Shown here: one piece after another, positions 22,101 through 37,100 of the stretch | Position numbering within the stretch: position 1 is the first letter of the stretch | Layout of the letters: every line of letters starts with the position of its first letter | Source of the DNA: Buxus sempervirens | Taxonomy: Eukaryota; Streptophyta; Magnoliopsida; Buxales; Buxaceae | Assembly: GCA_947561395.2 (NCBI GenBank) | Contig: OX387182.1 | Coordinates: forward strand, 48,787,949 to 48,851,948 | Length of the DNA stretch: 64,000 nucleotides | Direction of reading: 5' to 3' | Translations under genes and position numbers: made by a program | The notes under the pieces: model-generated | Told to the model about the DNA's origin: nothing | Seen by the model: the letters and a program-made list of their open reading frames with translations, nothing else | Database searches by the model: none

Positions 22101-25100
22101 TAGGGATGCTTATTGGGCCGTGCTGGCCTGGGCATGTGGCACGCCGGCACGTGGGCGGCCCACGCGCCGGCTCGCCTGGCCCGCCGTTGGGTAGCCTTCT
22201 ATTCCCTCCAAAAAAGTGGTTTTTAACCATTTTTTTTTGCCTCTTTTACCCCCCCAACAGCTATATAATAGTCATATTGGGGGGGGGGGTATGGTTGTAA
22301 TTGACTGTTAAAGACCTTTTCTACTCTTCCAACTGCCAAATAACAGTCATATTGGAGGGTAGAGGTGGTAAAAAACCACTTTTGATTTTCTATAAATAGG
22401 CCTACCCTTTCTCACTCCAAACCACACATCTTCTACAATCTCTCTAGTCTATCAAGAAATAGTTATTTTGCTTAAATTGTTCAAGCATCAAAAGTGGGAA
22501 ATTGGACTATGGAGGTTGAAGGTTTCAACTGCAAAGTTCAAACTTCATTCTAAAGAGGTATTCTTCTATTTAATTTTCTGATTTTAAAATTAGTATAAAT
22601 ATTATATATATAAGTAAGTCTCTCCTTCTACTTTTCTTATTATTTTAAGGCTTAGTATAGTAGGTGAATATTGTGCAACTAAGTGCATCTCTAGGAAAGT
22701 TCTGTCACAAAGGGCGAGATAATTGCCTAAGGAAAGTGGGTTTTAAGTGGGACCGTTTGTGACCCCTCCACTTACCTGGGAATTTTCCTGGTGCATTTTT
22801 ACATGCTTATTCCTCACTTTACTATAGGTAGTGTATCACCAAAAATTTATTAAGAAATTTTTTTCCAAAATTTGATAATGGACCTTAGGCATCCTATGTT
22901 CTTTAACACTGAGGAAAGGGAATTTCTTAGACCCTATTCTGACCCAACTTTTTCTGATGATGTGATCCAATCCCTATATGGTGACCCTTCCATCCAAGAT
23001 CATGAAACTGAGTTGCCTTTCCAAGAGATGGGATCATCTTCCCTACCAGCTAGGAGCACCAAGAGTAGATTAACGCAGGAGATGGTGCAAGTATGTGTCT
23101 GTCTTATAGATTGGTTCAGGGCAGAACTGAGAGATCAGGAATATGAGGATGATCAGCTTGCTGGAGACTTCGATGATTTGAGTCTTGATGAATTTAATCT
23201 TCCAGATTAGTCTAAGTTTTATTATATTTTTGTAATTAAAGTTTAGGAACTTTACTTTTTATTTTTTTTCTTTTAAACTGCAAATGAAAGATAGATGTGT
23301 GGGTGACAACCTAGTTAAGATATGCTCATACTATAGTGATGCAGTATTATTTGTGTAAGTGATTATGTATTATGTGCAAAGTTGTACTTATACTTGTAAT
23401 AATTAATTAATTAATATTTTTTTAACCAAACTCTATCCCAATATGTGTAAGACAATTTTGTGAATAATAAGCATATTTTTTCAGAATTTTTTTGGGTGAT
23501 TTTTTACTATTTTTTTTGGAATTTTTAAAAAAAAAATCATTTTTTAATACTCCCGGCTCGCTTGGCCCGCTTGCTGGGGTGTGCCGGGCCGGTCCGTTTA
23601 GCACCCCTACATAAGAGCCTTGTGATACAAATTATACGTGAGGAGACAAATGAAGAAGGCCATCAGTAGACACAAATCGAAGTTTATAGCTAGAACTTTA
23701 AAAACTCCTATATCTTGATTATTTGCGTCCAAAATAAGAAATATTCTAGAAATCTTAATCTCCTTGAATTTTTTGAGCGCAACAAAGAAATAAGGATTTT
23801 GATTTTTGTCAAATATGAATCAAAAGATATTGTTTTGCCCAGTACTTCTTTGTGAATCAGTTCTAGTTAGCTACTAGGTGTAATTTAGGAAATTCTATGG
23901 AGGATGACTTGAAGGAAATGGTATATGCTTCTTTGTCAATCAGTCCTAGTGCCCAGAACTTCTTTGTCAATCAGTTCTAGTGCCATAACGTCTATGGAGA
24001 AGTTATGGCACGAGGAAGTGGTATATGCTTTCCCCGTTTGCTTTATATTGAAGGAAATTTCAAAATTCTCCTTTTCCCTGATTATGGTAGTTAAATTTTA
24101 TGATTCTGTATAAATATATGATTTGACTTGGATCAACCCTAGGTCAATTCAAATCGTGTGAAAAATTGGTATATGATTTGACTTGGATCAACCCTAGGTA
24201 GGTCAGTTCAAATCATGTGAAAAATTGGTCTAATTGAAACTTCTCATAATTTAATTGTATGATGCAAATGATTTGACTTTGTGACATTAAACACGACCAT
24301 TTTATATGTATAAATTTTTTACTTTAAACTTAAAAGCATCATTTCTTTGTATAAACCTTTTTTATATAAAATATAGTTGTAAAAAAAAGCTGAAATAGTT
24401 GTAAAGAAAAATAGTATACTTATCTTACAACAAAAAAGCCATTTTCTAAAAGCAATCCAAAACCTTAGCTCAAAATCTTTTTTCTGTTAAACCTTATAAT
24501 GTGTGACTAAAAGCGACTACTTTTTTCTTTAAAATCCTGATCATCAATAAAAATTTTCAATTCCATTTATGTGTTGACAACATCAAGTTATGATCCTTCC
24601 TTTTTTTTCTTTTTTTTTAAATTTACAAGTTGACAACCCTTATTTTGGTTAGATGATCCAAGATTTGTATCAAGGGATGCCTTCTGTAGAAAATCAGAAC
24701 TTTGGTTTCGAATGTTGAATCCTCAAATGAAGTCATTGGGGTGTCACTATTCTTCATAGAAGTGGAGGGGAAAATCTAGAGAAAGTCCTTTCCCCTTCCT
24801 TGAATTTTGGTCTTATGCCTCTTATGCTTCAATTTTTTTTTTCAAAATCCCCACAAATTTCATTTTATTTTTTGTTAACTTAATGAAGTGAAGTGCAAGA
24901 TGCTCTTGTAAATATAAGGATTTGTTTTGAACTTTGGTGTCTAACTAAATAATAGCATTGCTATCTTGTAATGCTTGCATGTCATTCCCTTTTGGGGCTC
25001 ATTTTAAAGATGTTGAAAAGGTATTATATAATAGAGAGTGGTTGGATATTCTTTTTGTAAACCATACTTTTTTCCATATGACATATTTTTCTTTTGAAGG

Positions 25101-28100
25101 ACTTTTTGTCCACTTTTTTCCATTTTTTATTGGTGTAGCTAAAGTTATTTTTATTGATATCATTCTTTTGGTGAGTGATGGAAAACTTCATAAATAATAA
25201 ATAAGGATAATTACAAGATAGGAAAACGGAAGACACACAAACCCAAGAGAAATGGGATGTGCCTAACCACTGCTCCTAATGTTGATTTGTACCCATACAC
25301 TACATATACCACATATCTAAACAAGCATCACCTCCCAATTTCTTACAATAGCCCCAACCCCAGTGGCGGAACCAGGACTCCAAATCTGGGGGGGGCAAAA
25401 AAAATTTTCAATTAACATTTCTCATGAAATATAGAAATTTTAATGAGTTGGGGGTGGGCAAACCAGAAATTTTAGAGGGGGTTCTTATGAAATATAGAAA
25501 TTTCAATGAGTTGGGGGGGCAAACCAGAAATTTTAGGGGGGGAAAACTTAAATTTTAATTAAAAAATATATAAAACATATATATGTTTTATTAAAAATTA
25601 AAATTCAATGAGTTGGGGGGGAAAACCAGAAATTTTAGGGGGGGAAAAACTTAAATTTTAATTAAAAAATATATAAAACATATACATGTTTTATTAAAAA
25701 TTAAAAGTTAGGGGGGGCAATTGCCCCCCCTAACCTGAACGTGGTTCTGCTACTGCCCAACCCTATAGTTACAAAACTCTGGGGCTACTGAAGCCCAAAA
25801 AGCTGCAAGACCCACTACTTTATCTAGGAGTAACACCCGTCCAATGAAAATATTCTAAAAAATATGTTGGTTTTGGTTCAGCCAAACCAAGTAAATAGTA
25901 GCAAAGAACACCCTTGAGTAGAGCCTTCTTCCTCTTTTAGACATATATGGGAAACTCCACTGTTTAGCTAATTCACAAAGAGTTTTTAGAACCACTTGAT
26001 TTATTCCTGCCATATGCAACACTCTCCTCCAAATGTAATCCACAAACTCACAATCAAGGATGGAAATTTCACTGTCAAGATCCAACGCAATTTCGGCGAA
26101 ATGAGGGAATATTTCCCCACATATCCCCATTGAGGGGAAATATGTGTTTTCTTGTTTTTTCACTTTTTTGTATTTTTTTGGTTTAATATATTCATAACAA
26201 ATGCATACATGGGGAAATTTTGCCGGAATAAGGAAAACTGGGGAAATCTCGTTTTCCCCAGACATTTCGTACCGCTGACCTTGCAAAATTGAAATTTCGG
26301 TGCCAAATTTTCAAACCATGCTCACAATGCACTAATAAGCTGTTTACATACGTTTACTCCTAGTATGATAAACCTATATTACCACCTTCATAGCTTTATT
26401 TATATTTTTATAATGCATTACCTGCATTTATAGCTTCTTATGGGTATGTCTTTGTTTGAATATTTCTTTCATTATTATTGTGTTTGTTCTTATTGCTAAT
26501 GTTGTGTGGGTTTCATCATTTTTCTTAGAATTTTTCTTTTTATAAAGCATTTTTATTGACAATATAATTTTTTCAGCATTCATTTTTTTATGTGATTATT
26601 GTTGTACAAATCTTGGATATGTGCTGTGCAAAATATAACTAAAGGAAATGAGGAAAGAAATAGCAAATTGCGACATTGGGATTTATGCGGTTCACCCAGA
26701 ATTTTGCTAGCGTGGCAGCTGAAGGCAATCAAGAACTACAATAGTATCGATAAGAAGATAAACTCAAAAGCCTCTCAATGATGGTGACATTCATAAAGGA
26801 GAAACACCTAGATCTGCCCCATGAAGAACTCCTCTTAGGAAAGAACCTATGTTTAAAATCCCTTTTGTAGAATCCTTACAATTACATACTCATTTGGATA
26901 CCTAAAAGAGCTCCTGAACTAAGACGTGTAAAATGCATTTATTTAAATTAGATAACATAAAAATAGATTTTCTTTTGACCCACTGAATTCAAGATAATGG
27001 CAAAAATCTTCATCTGAGCTTGAATTGTAGAGCAATAAATCGATCAAACATCCAAAAGATAAGTATTTTCTCCTTTGTTACTGATAAGGTGTACTAGACT
27101 ACTGCTTAGCATGTTTACTAGAAGCATTCTACATTCTCCACCTTATCTTCTCTAATACCATATGCAATACATCCCGAAAATATTATTCTTTTAAGTTTTC
27201 TCCATTTTGAACCCTATATTTGAAGTTTCAAACACCACCACGAAATCCTAGGCCTTAGTTTCTGTACCAATGTTGTGGTATAGGATCCCCTCAAACATGA
27301 CTAATAACTTTGATATTAGTTGTGCAAAATTTCCTCTATCACAGATGTGATTTGTGAAAAATAACAGGAGAAAGTAGAGAAACAATTGTAGACAGCCATG
27401 TAGTTCACTAAAAAATATGGCCACGTCCAGTAGCGAAGATGATTGAGAACTTAAATTATAATGCAAATTATTGGTGTGGAGGTGTTGTACAGAACCAACA
27501 CCAAATACCTAACACAAAGAATGCTTTGCCATATCTGGGACTCGAGCTAAACTTCCAAAGCACCATAAGAAGTGTCATGTTTTGGCAGGTCACAAAATAG
27601 AGAGTACACTCTTATCAATGGCCCAATAATAAGACGCAACAGTACAGTTTCTCTTCATGCTCTGCTTGAGAAACATTCTAATCTCTCCCCAAGTTCAAAA
27701 AACAAGACAACCAAAAGCCTCTTAGAAATGTAACCATTTCCCTAAAGTTTTACCCTTTAAATTCTCCAGAAAAAGAGCTTTGTTTTAAAAACCATAGGCC
27801 ATTTTATAGAATCCCCAAAGTTATTTTTCCATTAGGAAATCCAAAACTGCAGCTAACTCTGTTACAAGAAAATGCACTTTTGTGTAATAACTTTCATGAC
27901 AGAATAAATTTGGTTCTCAAAGATTTGACAAATCGCAAAAATTAGGTTCTCCTTACCCAATGTCCTTGCAAATGTTTTGGTAGACCACCTAGTTTACCTT
28001 CCTTCAGTTTTGATACCATATTTCTCAATGAAAGTTCCACACTTACTAAACCTACCTTGGTTTTGCTTCAATTTATTTATACAGCTTTGTTTGCAAATTG

Positions 28101-31100
28101 TCATTGAAAACCTGTTGGTTTAGCTGTTTCACTTATCTTCTCAGGGTCGGTTGATTTGTGTGACCTCCTTTCCAGCATGGATGATCAGATTGCAAAAGCT
28201 AAAGATCAAGCTTTAAGTAGGAGGGACATTTTGGAAAGGGTGGATAAATGGAAATATGCATCTGAAGAGGAAAACTGGCTTGATGACTATGAAAGGGTAA
28301 TGTAATTCTTGAGTGACCACACAAATGATTTGCTATTTTGACAAATGATGCTTATGCAGCTGTCATGAAAACATGGCATGGTAAAAAATATGAGTGAAAA
28401 ACTTCAATAAAAGATGACTCTTTGAAAAAGTATAAAAAAGCTAAAGAAATGGATATGCCCAAAATACATAGATTGACTGTTTTGTGTTTGCTATCATATA
28501 ACCTCCAAAAAGAAAAAAAAAACATGCATATATAGCAAATTGTCAATGATTCACAAACAGATATATTAAAATGTTTATAAATTAGCCCCATATTATGATT
28601 TGTTTTCCAAAATCACCAAACACATCACAAAATGAGCTAAAAATTTAGTTCCTGTGGAAGTATTATATGTACTTTTGAAGTTTTATATGTTTGAGAATGC
28701 ATAAGTAGAACAGTGGTTCAAAATATTGTATTCAGATAGTGTATTGGTCAATCTAAAAACAGATATGTATTGGATATGCGTGTAAATGCTATAAAAATAA
28801 TGTTGGTGGACATGCATGGAAAATGGTGGATAATTAAAGTAAAATTCATTTTGATGTGAAGATTAGCTAAAAATATAATAAATTGACATTTTCATATTGT
28901 ATGATACATACTGATATGGAAACAGAACTTTGCGTTGGGGTGAATTGGAAAACAGATCAAATATAAATAGAAGCTTTGATTATATCATATAAACTAAAAA
29001 TACAGAAGAAAAAAAATAGTACTCATTTCTCATGGAATATATCAAATACCTATAGGGAACAAAATGTAATCAATTTCAAGATATATGGGTTCACTTTCAG
29101 AAACCCAAAAAAAGAAAAAGAAAAAAGAAATTGATCTTCTCAGAAAAATTTTGGGAAGATAAGGAAGAGTTTTATTTCCTAATACAAAAATTGTAAGTAT
29201 TAATATGTAAAACTCAATTTTTTTTGGATTAACAATAGACCAACACCTACACTCAAATGAACAGATCTATGTAAACATATAGTATATTTAACAATTAAAT
29301 ATTTAAACAAAATTGAATATTTAATATGTATGTAATTTTAGGCGTGAAATCTATAATCATTCATGGACATGGTTGAATGTTTGTATGTGTACGTGTCTAA
29401 AGAAAATATTCATGGTATTTGTCATTGGATGATATTTTATTTTTTAAGATACAAAATATGTGATTAATCATGAATAAAAACATAATTAGGAGGAAATTTT
29501 TTTTAATAAGTTGAAAAATTTCAAAAAATAATTATAAATTAAAATGATATGATAAATTTATGGAACTGAGATAATATAAACTATTCATTATATATTCCAT
29601 ACAGAAATAGAGATTAACTGGTCATGTACCTTCTGTTTGAACTTAAAAGAGTTTGTAGGAGTATAAAAAGTAATTTATTTTTGCTTTTTTTTATAATATA
29701 ACAAAAATTTATTCAAGAACAAAATTATTACTAGACATTAATCTTAATTATTACTAGTCATTAATCTTAATTTAAACTAAAACTGAAAAGTGCAAACATT
29801 TATTTTGAAAAGTTAAAGACATTAGCATATTTAAAATAAAACCAATTGTATCTTGATTGATACAATCAATTCGACACATGGCTGTTTATGGGATGAGCCT
29901 GTCTTGCCCATGTTTACTTTTAATTCATTCCACTCATTAATATTGATGCAAAAAATGTTATGCTTATTGTAAAAGAGGCTCAACTAGTCTATCATCATAT
30001 GCTTGTCTTCTATTGAGTGGATGGTTTGTATTGGCTACATTCTTACTCCATGTGATCCAAAAAAAAAAAGGCTTACCATGTAAGTAATTGTGGTTTTGTA
30101 GACCAGAATTTTTACTTTATTTTCAAATTCAAAGAAACCAAAAATGCTACAACTCTAAAATGATATACCCAAAAATGTGCTCCAAGATGGTATGAATTAC
30201 TATAACAATGGATGAAAAAGAGTCCTACTCAGGATGCTTTCTATGAAATGAAAGAAAAATGAATGTACATTAATTCTATTCCCATTTAAAAATATGGACT
30301 AGCAAGAGGGCTTTCTTCTATCGATTTTGAGGTTGAAAATAATAATTGCAAATAACATTTTGCTTGAAAAACTTGTTTTTACTTTGCTAGTCTTAAAAAT
30401 GTGGGTATTTTAAGTGAAGTAGCAATCTGTATATAGATATATATATCTGGTTCTTTTTGCAGAAAATTGACCATGACTACAGTCAGCGTTTGCAATTTTG
30501 CATTTCGGCATTTGCAGTTTTTGTGGAGGGGGAGGGCATGCCCCGTCTTTTTCTTTAGCCATAAAATGGGGTGAAACAAGCATTATTTTCACACGAATTG
30601 TCTCACATTAATTGCGACAGTTCCCCAAATTTTTTGTTCTTCATTTTTTTTTCTAAATTTTCGTTGCTTAACCCTTGATTTCTCGTATACTTTTCACGGA
30701 GAATCAACCTTTTTGATTTGAGGCATCCTATGCTTCGTGGACGCATAGAACTCGAGATTTTGGGTTTCCTAATTGAGGTAACCAATTTTTTTGTGTGTTT
30801 TTTTCAGCTCAAATCTTGTCCGAATGCTGTCAAATTTTAATGTGTTGTATAACATCACCCATTCTATTGATGAGTACTGTTATTTAATTTTTTTTTGAAA
30901 ACAGAAATATTTTTTAATTAGTTGCATGAAAATTAATTTAAAACTATGTTTTAAATAGTAAAAATTAGGTGATTTGGTAAATTAGTATTTTAATGAGTTA
31001 GAAAGTATATGTAAAAAAATGAAAATTTTTTTTATTTAACATTTTTAATTTGAATATTTGAAATAATAAAATTAATATGAAATAGAGAAAAGTTATGAGA

Positions 31101-34100
31101 ATGTGTTATGGGTATAATTGTTCACTAATGATTGTATAAATAGTTAAAAAGCTTATTATAAGAATAATATTTTATTTAAAAATGCTAAAAATAAAAAATT
31201 TAAAGAAATTAAAAAATTTTGAAAAAGTACATGAGTAATATATGAATAAGATTGAAAAGATGATGTTTCATTGGTCACCTTAAAATACACAAAACAATGA
31301 TGAAAGATGCTTAATATTTAATAAATATTTTTAGTAATTAAAAATATAGAAATGTGTATTTGTTTAAGGTATTCTAAGTTCTAACCAGTATTGTCGTTTG
31401 ATCTTTACCCATTTGTATTGGTGACAAGTACTTTGATTCTTTCTAGTTTCTTGTTTCTGGCTAGTTGTGACTTGGCAGTTGGTTCAACCCAATCACCATT
31501 GTTGCTAAGATGAAAGTTTTCCTTCAATTAGTGCTTAGTTGCGTCAGTTGAGTGAACATTGTTTCAAAGATGATAACATCATCCACCCATGTAATAAGTA
31601 TTACTAAACGTAATGCATTCTGACAAATAAAGACCAAGTGATATACATTTTTTTTTTGGTAAACGACCAAGTGATATTCATGACTTTGCTAAATCAAAAC
31701 TCCGTCTTTAATAGGATAAATTTTTCAAACCATGTCCATGGGCTTTGGTTGACACCATAAATTGTTTTCTTCAGTCTGCCCACTTTCCCAACCTCCCTTG
31801 GACAACAGATGCTGGTGGTTGCTTCTTACAAACCTCCTTGTTCTAATCACCATATACAAAGGAATTCTTGATATCAAGTCGTTACAATGGCCATTTTTTA
31901 GTTACCAACACTGATATAAGAATGTGAACATAATTTTATTGAGCCATGGGACAGTAAGTCTTAAAGTGATCAATTCCATAGGTCTTTCTATAGTACCACT
32001 GGGTTGATACTTTGTAACAAATATTCACCAGTAGCCAATAGTTTGGACCTTGGATTAGACTGAGATGTAGCTAATTCCCAGGTATTACTAAAACACAAGG
32101 CAGAAATCTCTTCTCTGTTGTCTTGTTCCATGCTTGATAGAAAGAACCTTCTGAGAGATCTTTGGAATAGATACTTTAGAAATAGACAAGGCCAACTGGC
32201 ATATAAAAAACGGAGAAGTTTAAAAGAAACCGGTTGATTGGGTGTTTAAAACAATAGTGTTCTCACCTTTTATATTGATAGGCAATAAGTCAGAAGGAAC
32301 ATTCCTCTTATAAGGGTCCCTTTCAAAAATATCAGCCATGTAGAGGGATGAATTGCTGGATTTTGTATTTTTGTCTTGTTTCTATGTATATACATTTGAA
32401 TTGGCTTTCCGGCTGTACTAAGAGGAACATAAAATCTATGAATAGTGGCTGGGAGTGGTGCTAGCCATAATTCCAGAGGTGTTATGGAAATTTATTCACC
32501 AGAAACAGTTTTTCCTTCACATGCAAAATGGGGTGGTTCTAAAGAATTTAACATCTGCATTGACAAGTAGTTTTGTGGAAGGAGATCAAGCATGCATATC
32601 TTTTTTTAGTATCAAAGCAATCAAGAAAGACAATTAACTGCATGAGGTGACAATTTATAAGGTTCTTGAGCCAAAATAGGGACAAAATAATGCCATCCAA
32701 AATTATATGGAGGAACATGGATGAAACAAATCCAAATTTGTAAAAAGACAATGAAACATTTGTAAGGTATGCATCCAACACAAAAGAAGGTATGCAATTA
32801 GTAAGGTAGATAGAATCTGCCCGATAACCCTTTGGCTGTGCTTGGAACTTGGATTTTGAGAGAAAAGAAAAGAAAATTCTTGGGAAAGTATTTCCTCTTG
32901 ATTTTTTGGAACTACGGATAGGATTTAGGAAGGAATTTTTTTTTTTTTAATTTTCTCTTTGGGGATCAAAGCCTTTCTCTCACAACACAGAGATTTTGGA
33001 AGAAAATAAAGAAAGACAGCATAAATTCCTTTAATTATTTATCTTTCTTTATCAATGTTTCGCATCTTATCCCAGCAGTTGAAAAGGAAATCTAATCATT
33101 AATTTTATTTTTCTTTTCTTTTCTTCCCAAATCCACGGTTCAAAACATATCCATTAGAAAAACCATATGAAACATCAAACAATTTCTAATAGTCTCTGTT
33201 TCCTTTTCTGCTACTCTATTTTATCGAGAAGTGTAAAGATATAAAGATTTATTAAGAGTATGATTTGGAAAATAGAAACTAGCAAGCTTGTTTTCATACA
33301 TTCCATAGAATTATTAGGAATAAATATGAGGATATCAAGATTAAGCTGAATTTTTCATGGAACGACTTGGATATAGAAAGAACTTTGAACCTTTGTTTCA
33401 ACTTGTACAACCACATCATTGTCAATTAATAATCCTTAAAGGAAAACCGAAGATACTTGGATGAAATGGATCCCAAACATTTAAATGGAATAGTGAAAAA
33501 GTTTGATTTCTCCTTTTTTTTTTTCTTTTTTTTATTCAGTCGACACTGACCTGTGATGTTTACCAAATTCTCTTGCCTCACATTAAATTTTCCATTGAAC
33601 AAAAGAATTCATTTATGTGATCTTCTGTGTTGAGGAATGATCAAGTCAAAAATTCCATTTAAGTGTAGGCACATTGGAATGACAAGCAGCACTAGTAGTC
33701 GTTGGTTGTCCTTCAAGAGAATATAATTCGTTCAATTTGTAGCTGTACCTATACCTGCTTCTTTTCCTTCTATACTGAGCCAAGAGCTAAAAAAAATAAT
33801 AAAATACTGTTTATGAACAAATTGAACCATAGACAACAGTTGATGAGCATTGTGAGCTACTGTGGGCAAAGCTGAGAGTTTACACTAGATGACATAAGGG
33901 TAAGACTATTTCCTCTGCACCACGTTGATAGTTGACTCCTGATTTGGGTAATCTTAATATGAGACCAGATAGCTTACCAGTTTGTTAATGATTTAGAACT
34001 TCCTATTGCAAGACAAAAAGGAGTTTGATCTTGCACTCAACGTCCCACTTCTAACTTTGTTTATTACCAAAACTTGTCACCATCATATCATACTTTTATC

Positions 34101-37100
34101 TCCAAATTGTTTCCATGTCCATTCCTCAAAGTTCATAGGAGGCTCTTAGGGACCCAAAGTGGAGGGCATCAATGCAAGAGGAGATGAATGCTCTTCACAA
34201 AAATAACACATGGGACCTTGTGGAATTACCTAAAGGAAAAAAATGGCGGTAGGATGTAATGAGTGTTTACAGTTAAGCATAAGGTTCATGGAACGGTAGA
34301 AAGATGTAAGGCTAGGCTTATTACAGGAGGCTTTACTCAGATTTATGGGATAGATTATGAAGAGACTTTCGTGAAGTAGCAAAGACGAACTCTATTCATG
34401 TTCTGCTCTATAATGCATGGGATCTTGTGGAATTACCTAAAAGAAAGAAGGCGGTAGGATGTAAATGGGTGTTTATAGTTAAGCATAATGCGATGGAATA
34501 GGGGAAGAATGTAAGGCTAGATTGGTTGCAAGAAGCTTGATTTAGACCTATGGGATAGATTATGAAGAGACTTTCTCCCCAGTAGCAAAGATGAGCTTTA
34601 TTTGTGTCCTGCTCTTGTTGTTAGCAAACCTAGATTGGCCATTTCATCAATCTTATGTGAAGAATGCATTTCTTCATGGGGATCTAAAAGAAGTATATGG
34701 AGCTTCCTCCTAGTCCTTAGTCTTTCCCAGCTAATGATAAAGTGTGCGAACTGAAGCAGGTTCTATGTGTGCTAAAGTAATCTCCTAGAGCTTGGTTTGA
34801 GAGACTCTCTCCTGCAATGCAGAAATGTAGTTATGTATAAAGTCAGGCATATCACACATTATTTTTTTTGATAAATAAGAATAATGACATATATTAATAT
34901 GAAAAATAAGTACAATATAGATACAAGTATATATGCTGATCAGGCTCTCCCCTAACCTCTAAGAGGCAACACAACCTCACAAGAAAAACCACCCATTACA
35001 GAAATAAGACACCACTCCTATATACAACAAGTCTCCCCCCATAGCCGTATAGCTCTCTTGTGAACAAAACTCTACATACTTATTGGAAACTAGGCCTGCA
35101 TATGTATCTGATCTGTGCGTTCCATACTTAGCCAGAAGATCCTCAATAACATTAGCCTCCCTGGGCACATGATTGAATGAGACGTTTAGTTCATATGCCA
35201 AGGATCTAGCTCTGCTAATGAGATGTGAGAACCTCCACGAACCATGAACATCACTACGCACCCATCTCACAACCGTACTAGAATCACCTTCTACAACAAA
35301 GTCCCTAATGCCCTTTTTTTAGCCTCTTCAAGACCAAAAAGAAGCGCTAGAATCTCCGCCTGAGTGGAGTCACCAACCCTCACTGTACCACAAAAGATGA
35401 AAGAGAAATCTCCCACACTGTTCCTTACTTCTCCCCCAATACCAGAAGGACTAGGGTTACCCAAAGAACTTCCATCAACATTCATCTTCAGATATCCCTG
35501 CTCTGGCGCTCTCCACGTAACCACCTCCTCTCCCGTAGTCAACACTGAAGAGCAACAACACATCCTCCACTCTCTTACAACCTGCGAGCACGTCCACCCT
35601 CTAAACTGATGTGTGATAGATGCCCAAGAAGCTACAAACACCAAAATGATACCAAACAACTGATCTCTAGGTAAGCATTCATTGCGGAAAATCCTACGAT
35701 TCCTCTCCATCCACACATGCCACACAACTGCATGGAACACCATCCCATATATAATACGACCCCTGCTCCCTAATTCTGACATCCTCCACTGCTCAAAACA
35801 AGCACCAATGGACGCAGGCACCATCCAGGAGAACTCTATCATCTGAAAGAAACGCATCCATATTCCCCACGTAAAACGGCAATGTAAAAACAAATGATCC
35901 ATACACTCCCCCTTCTTCCTACACAGAAAGCATATGCTAGGCGATAAAGTATACCTCTTCCACCTCCTCTGTGTAAGATCTGTTGTATTTATCCTGTACA
36001 AAAGTGTTCTCCCTAGGTTTCCAAAGCTTTGAAATGGGAAAAGGTGCTAGGGGAGCAAGACGATCTAGGTGGGACATACAAAAGAAGGATTTACAAGAAA
36101 ACACTCAAGAATGAGAAAGGGCCCAAACAACCCTATCACCAGATGAAGGATCCAAAAAAAATCCTTGAGGCATTCAAGTAAGGAGGCTAGCTCCTCGAGT
36201 TCATCGGGTCTTAGATCCCTTTTGAACTGGAGATTCCATAATAAACCCTCATTAGACCAAGACAGAATGTCAGAAACTAGAGCATCGGGAAAAGACATAA
36301 CAATGAACAACATTGGGAACTTTTCAGCAAGGATAGAACTGCCCCACCATAACTCATGCCAGAAGCAAATAGAAGACCTAGAACCAACACAGAGATGCAC
36401 ATGGGGATATCAAGAATCCCCCAAATTAACAATGGCTTTCCAAGGACAGCCCCCCGCAGGACGGACCCTCACATTAATGGACCACCAATTAGCTCCTCTT
36501 TTGTATTTATTGACTATCACTTGATGCTTCCTTGCTTAGTGATGAAGCGCCATAACCATTTAGCTAAAAGAGATGAATTACGAGAGACCAAATTGCCAAT
36601 TTTGACTTGTTGAGGTTTGTGGAGCCTAATCATATTGGACACCTAGCCACAGCCATTGCGAGTTGAGCTCGCGGGGGGTAGTGTCTGCCTACTTGTAAAG
36701 TGGGGGTTCGGGGGCGGAGCCCCCGAGGCGAAAATTCACAAGAGGGTATTTTGGGTATTTCGCTTTGTATTAGGGTATATCACTGTTCTTGTAGTCATTC
36801 ATTGTATTCTTCTATTCGTGACATAGTGAAAAACGGCGGCCGTGGACGTAGTCCTATTCTGGGGTGAACCATGTAAAATCTGTGTGTTTCTCTTCATTAT
36901 TGCTCTTAGCGATCTATAGGAATTAGGTCAGATTCCTTTCAACTGGTATTAAAGCCGTGGTTTGGTTCGAGTGAAAGCAATGGCAGAAGAAGGGAAAGTG
37001 CGGATTGAGAAGTTCGATGGAACTAATTTTGCTCTTTGAAGGATGCATATAGAGGACTACTTATATCAGACGGATCTCTATCTACCTTTACAGGGGATTG

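Larger units (their letters stand above)
21784..28144 (+). other. MAP65 intron 6, 6361 bp
   Basis: It carries an hAT deletion derivative, an hAT MITE, and L1 scraps, listed separately. Between them, 23618-25180 and 26330-27500 are AT-rich with no feature I can name, apart from a near-tandem repeat of TATGATTTGACTTGGATCAA near 24115 and 24171. Confidence 0.8.

Noticed and set aside
36165-36613. Plus-strand open frames over L1-A
   Set aside because: They are antisense shadows of the L1 connecting region.
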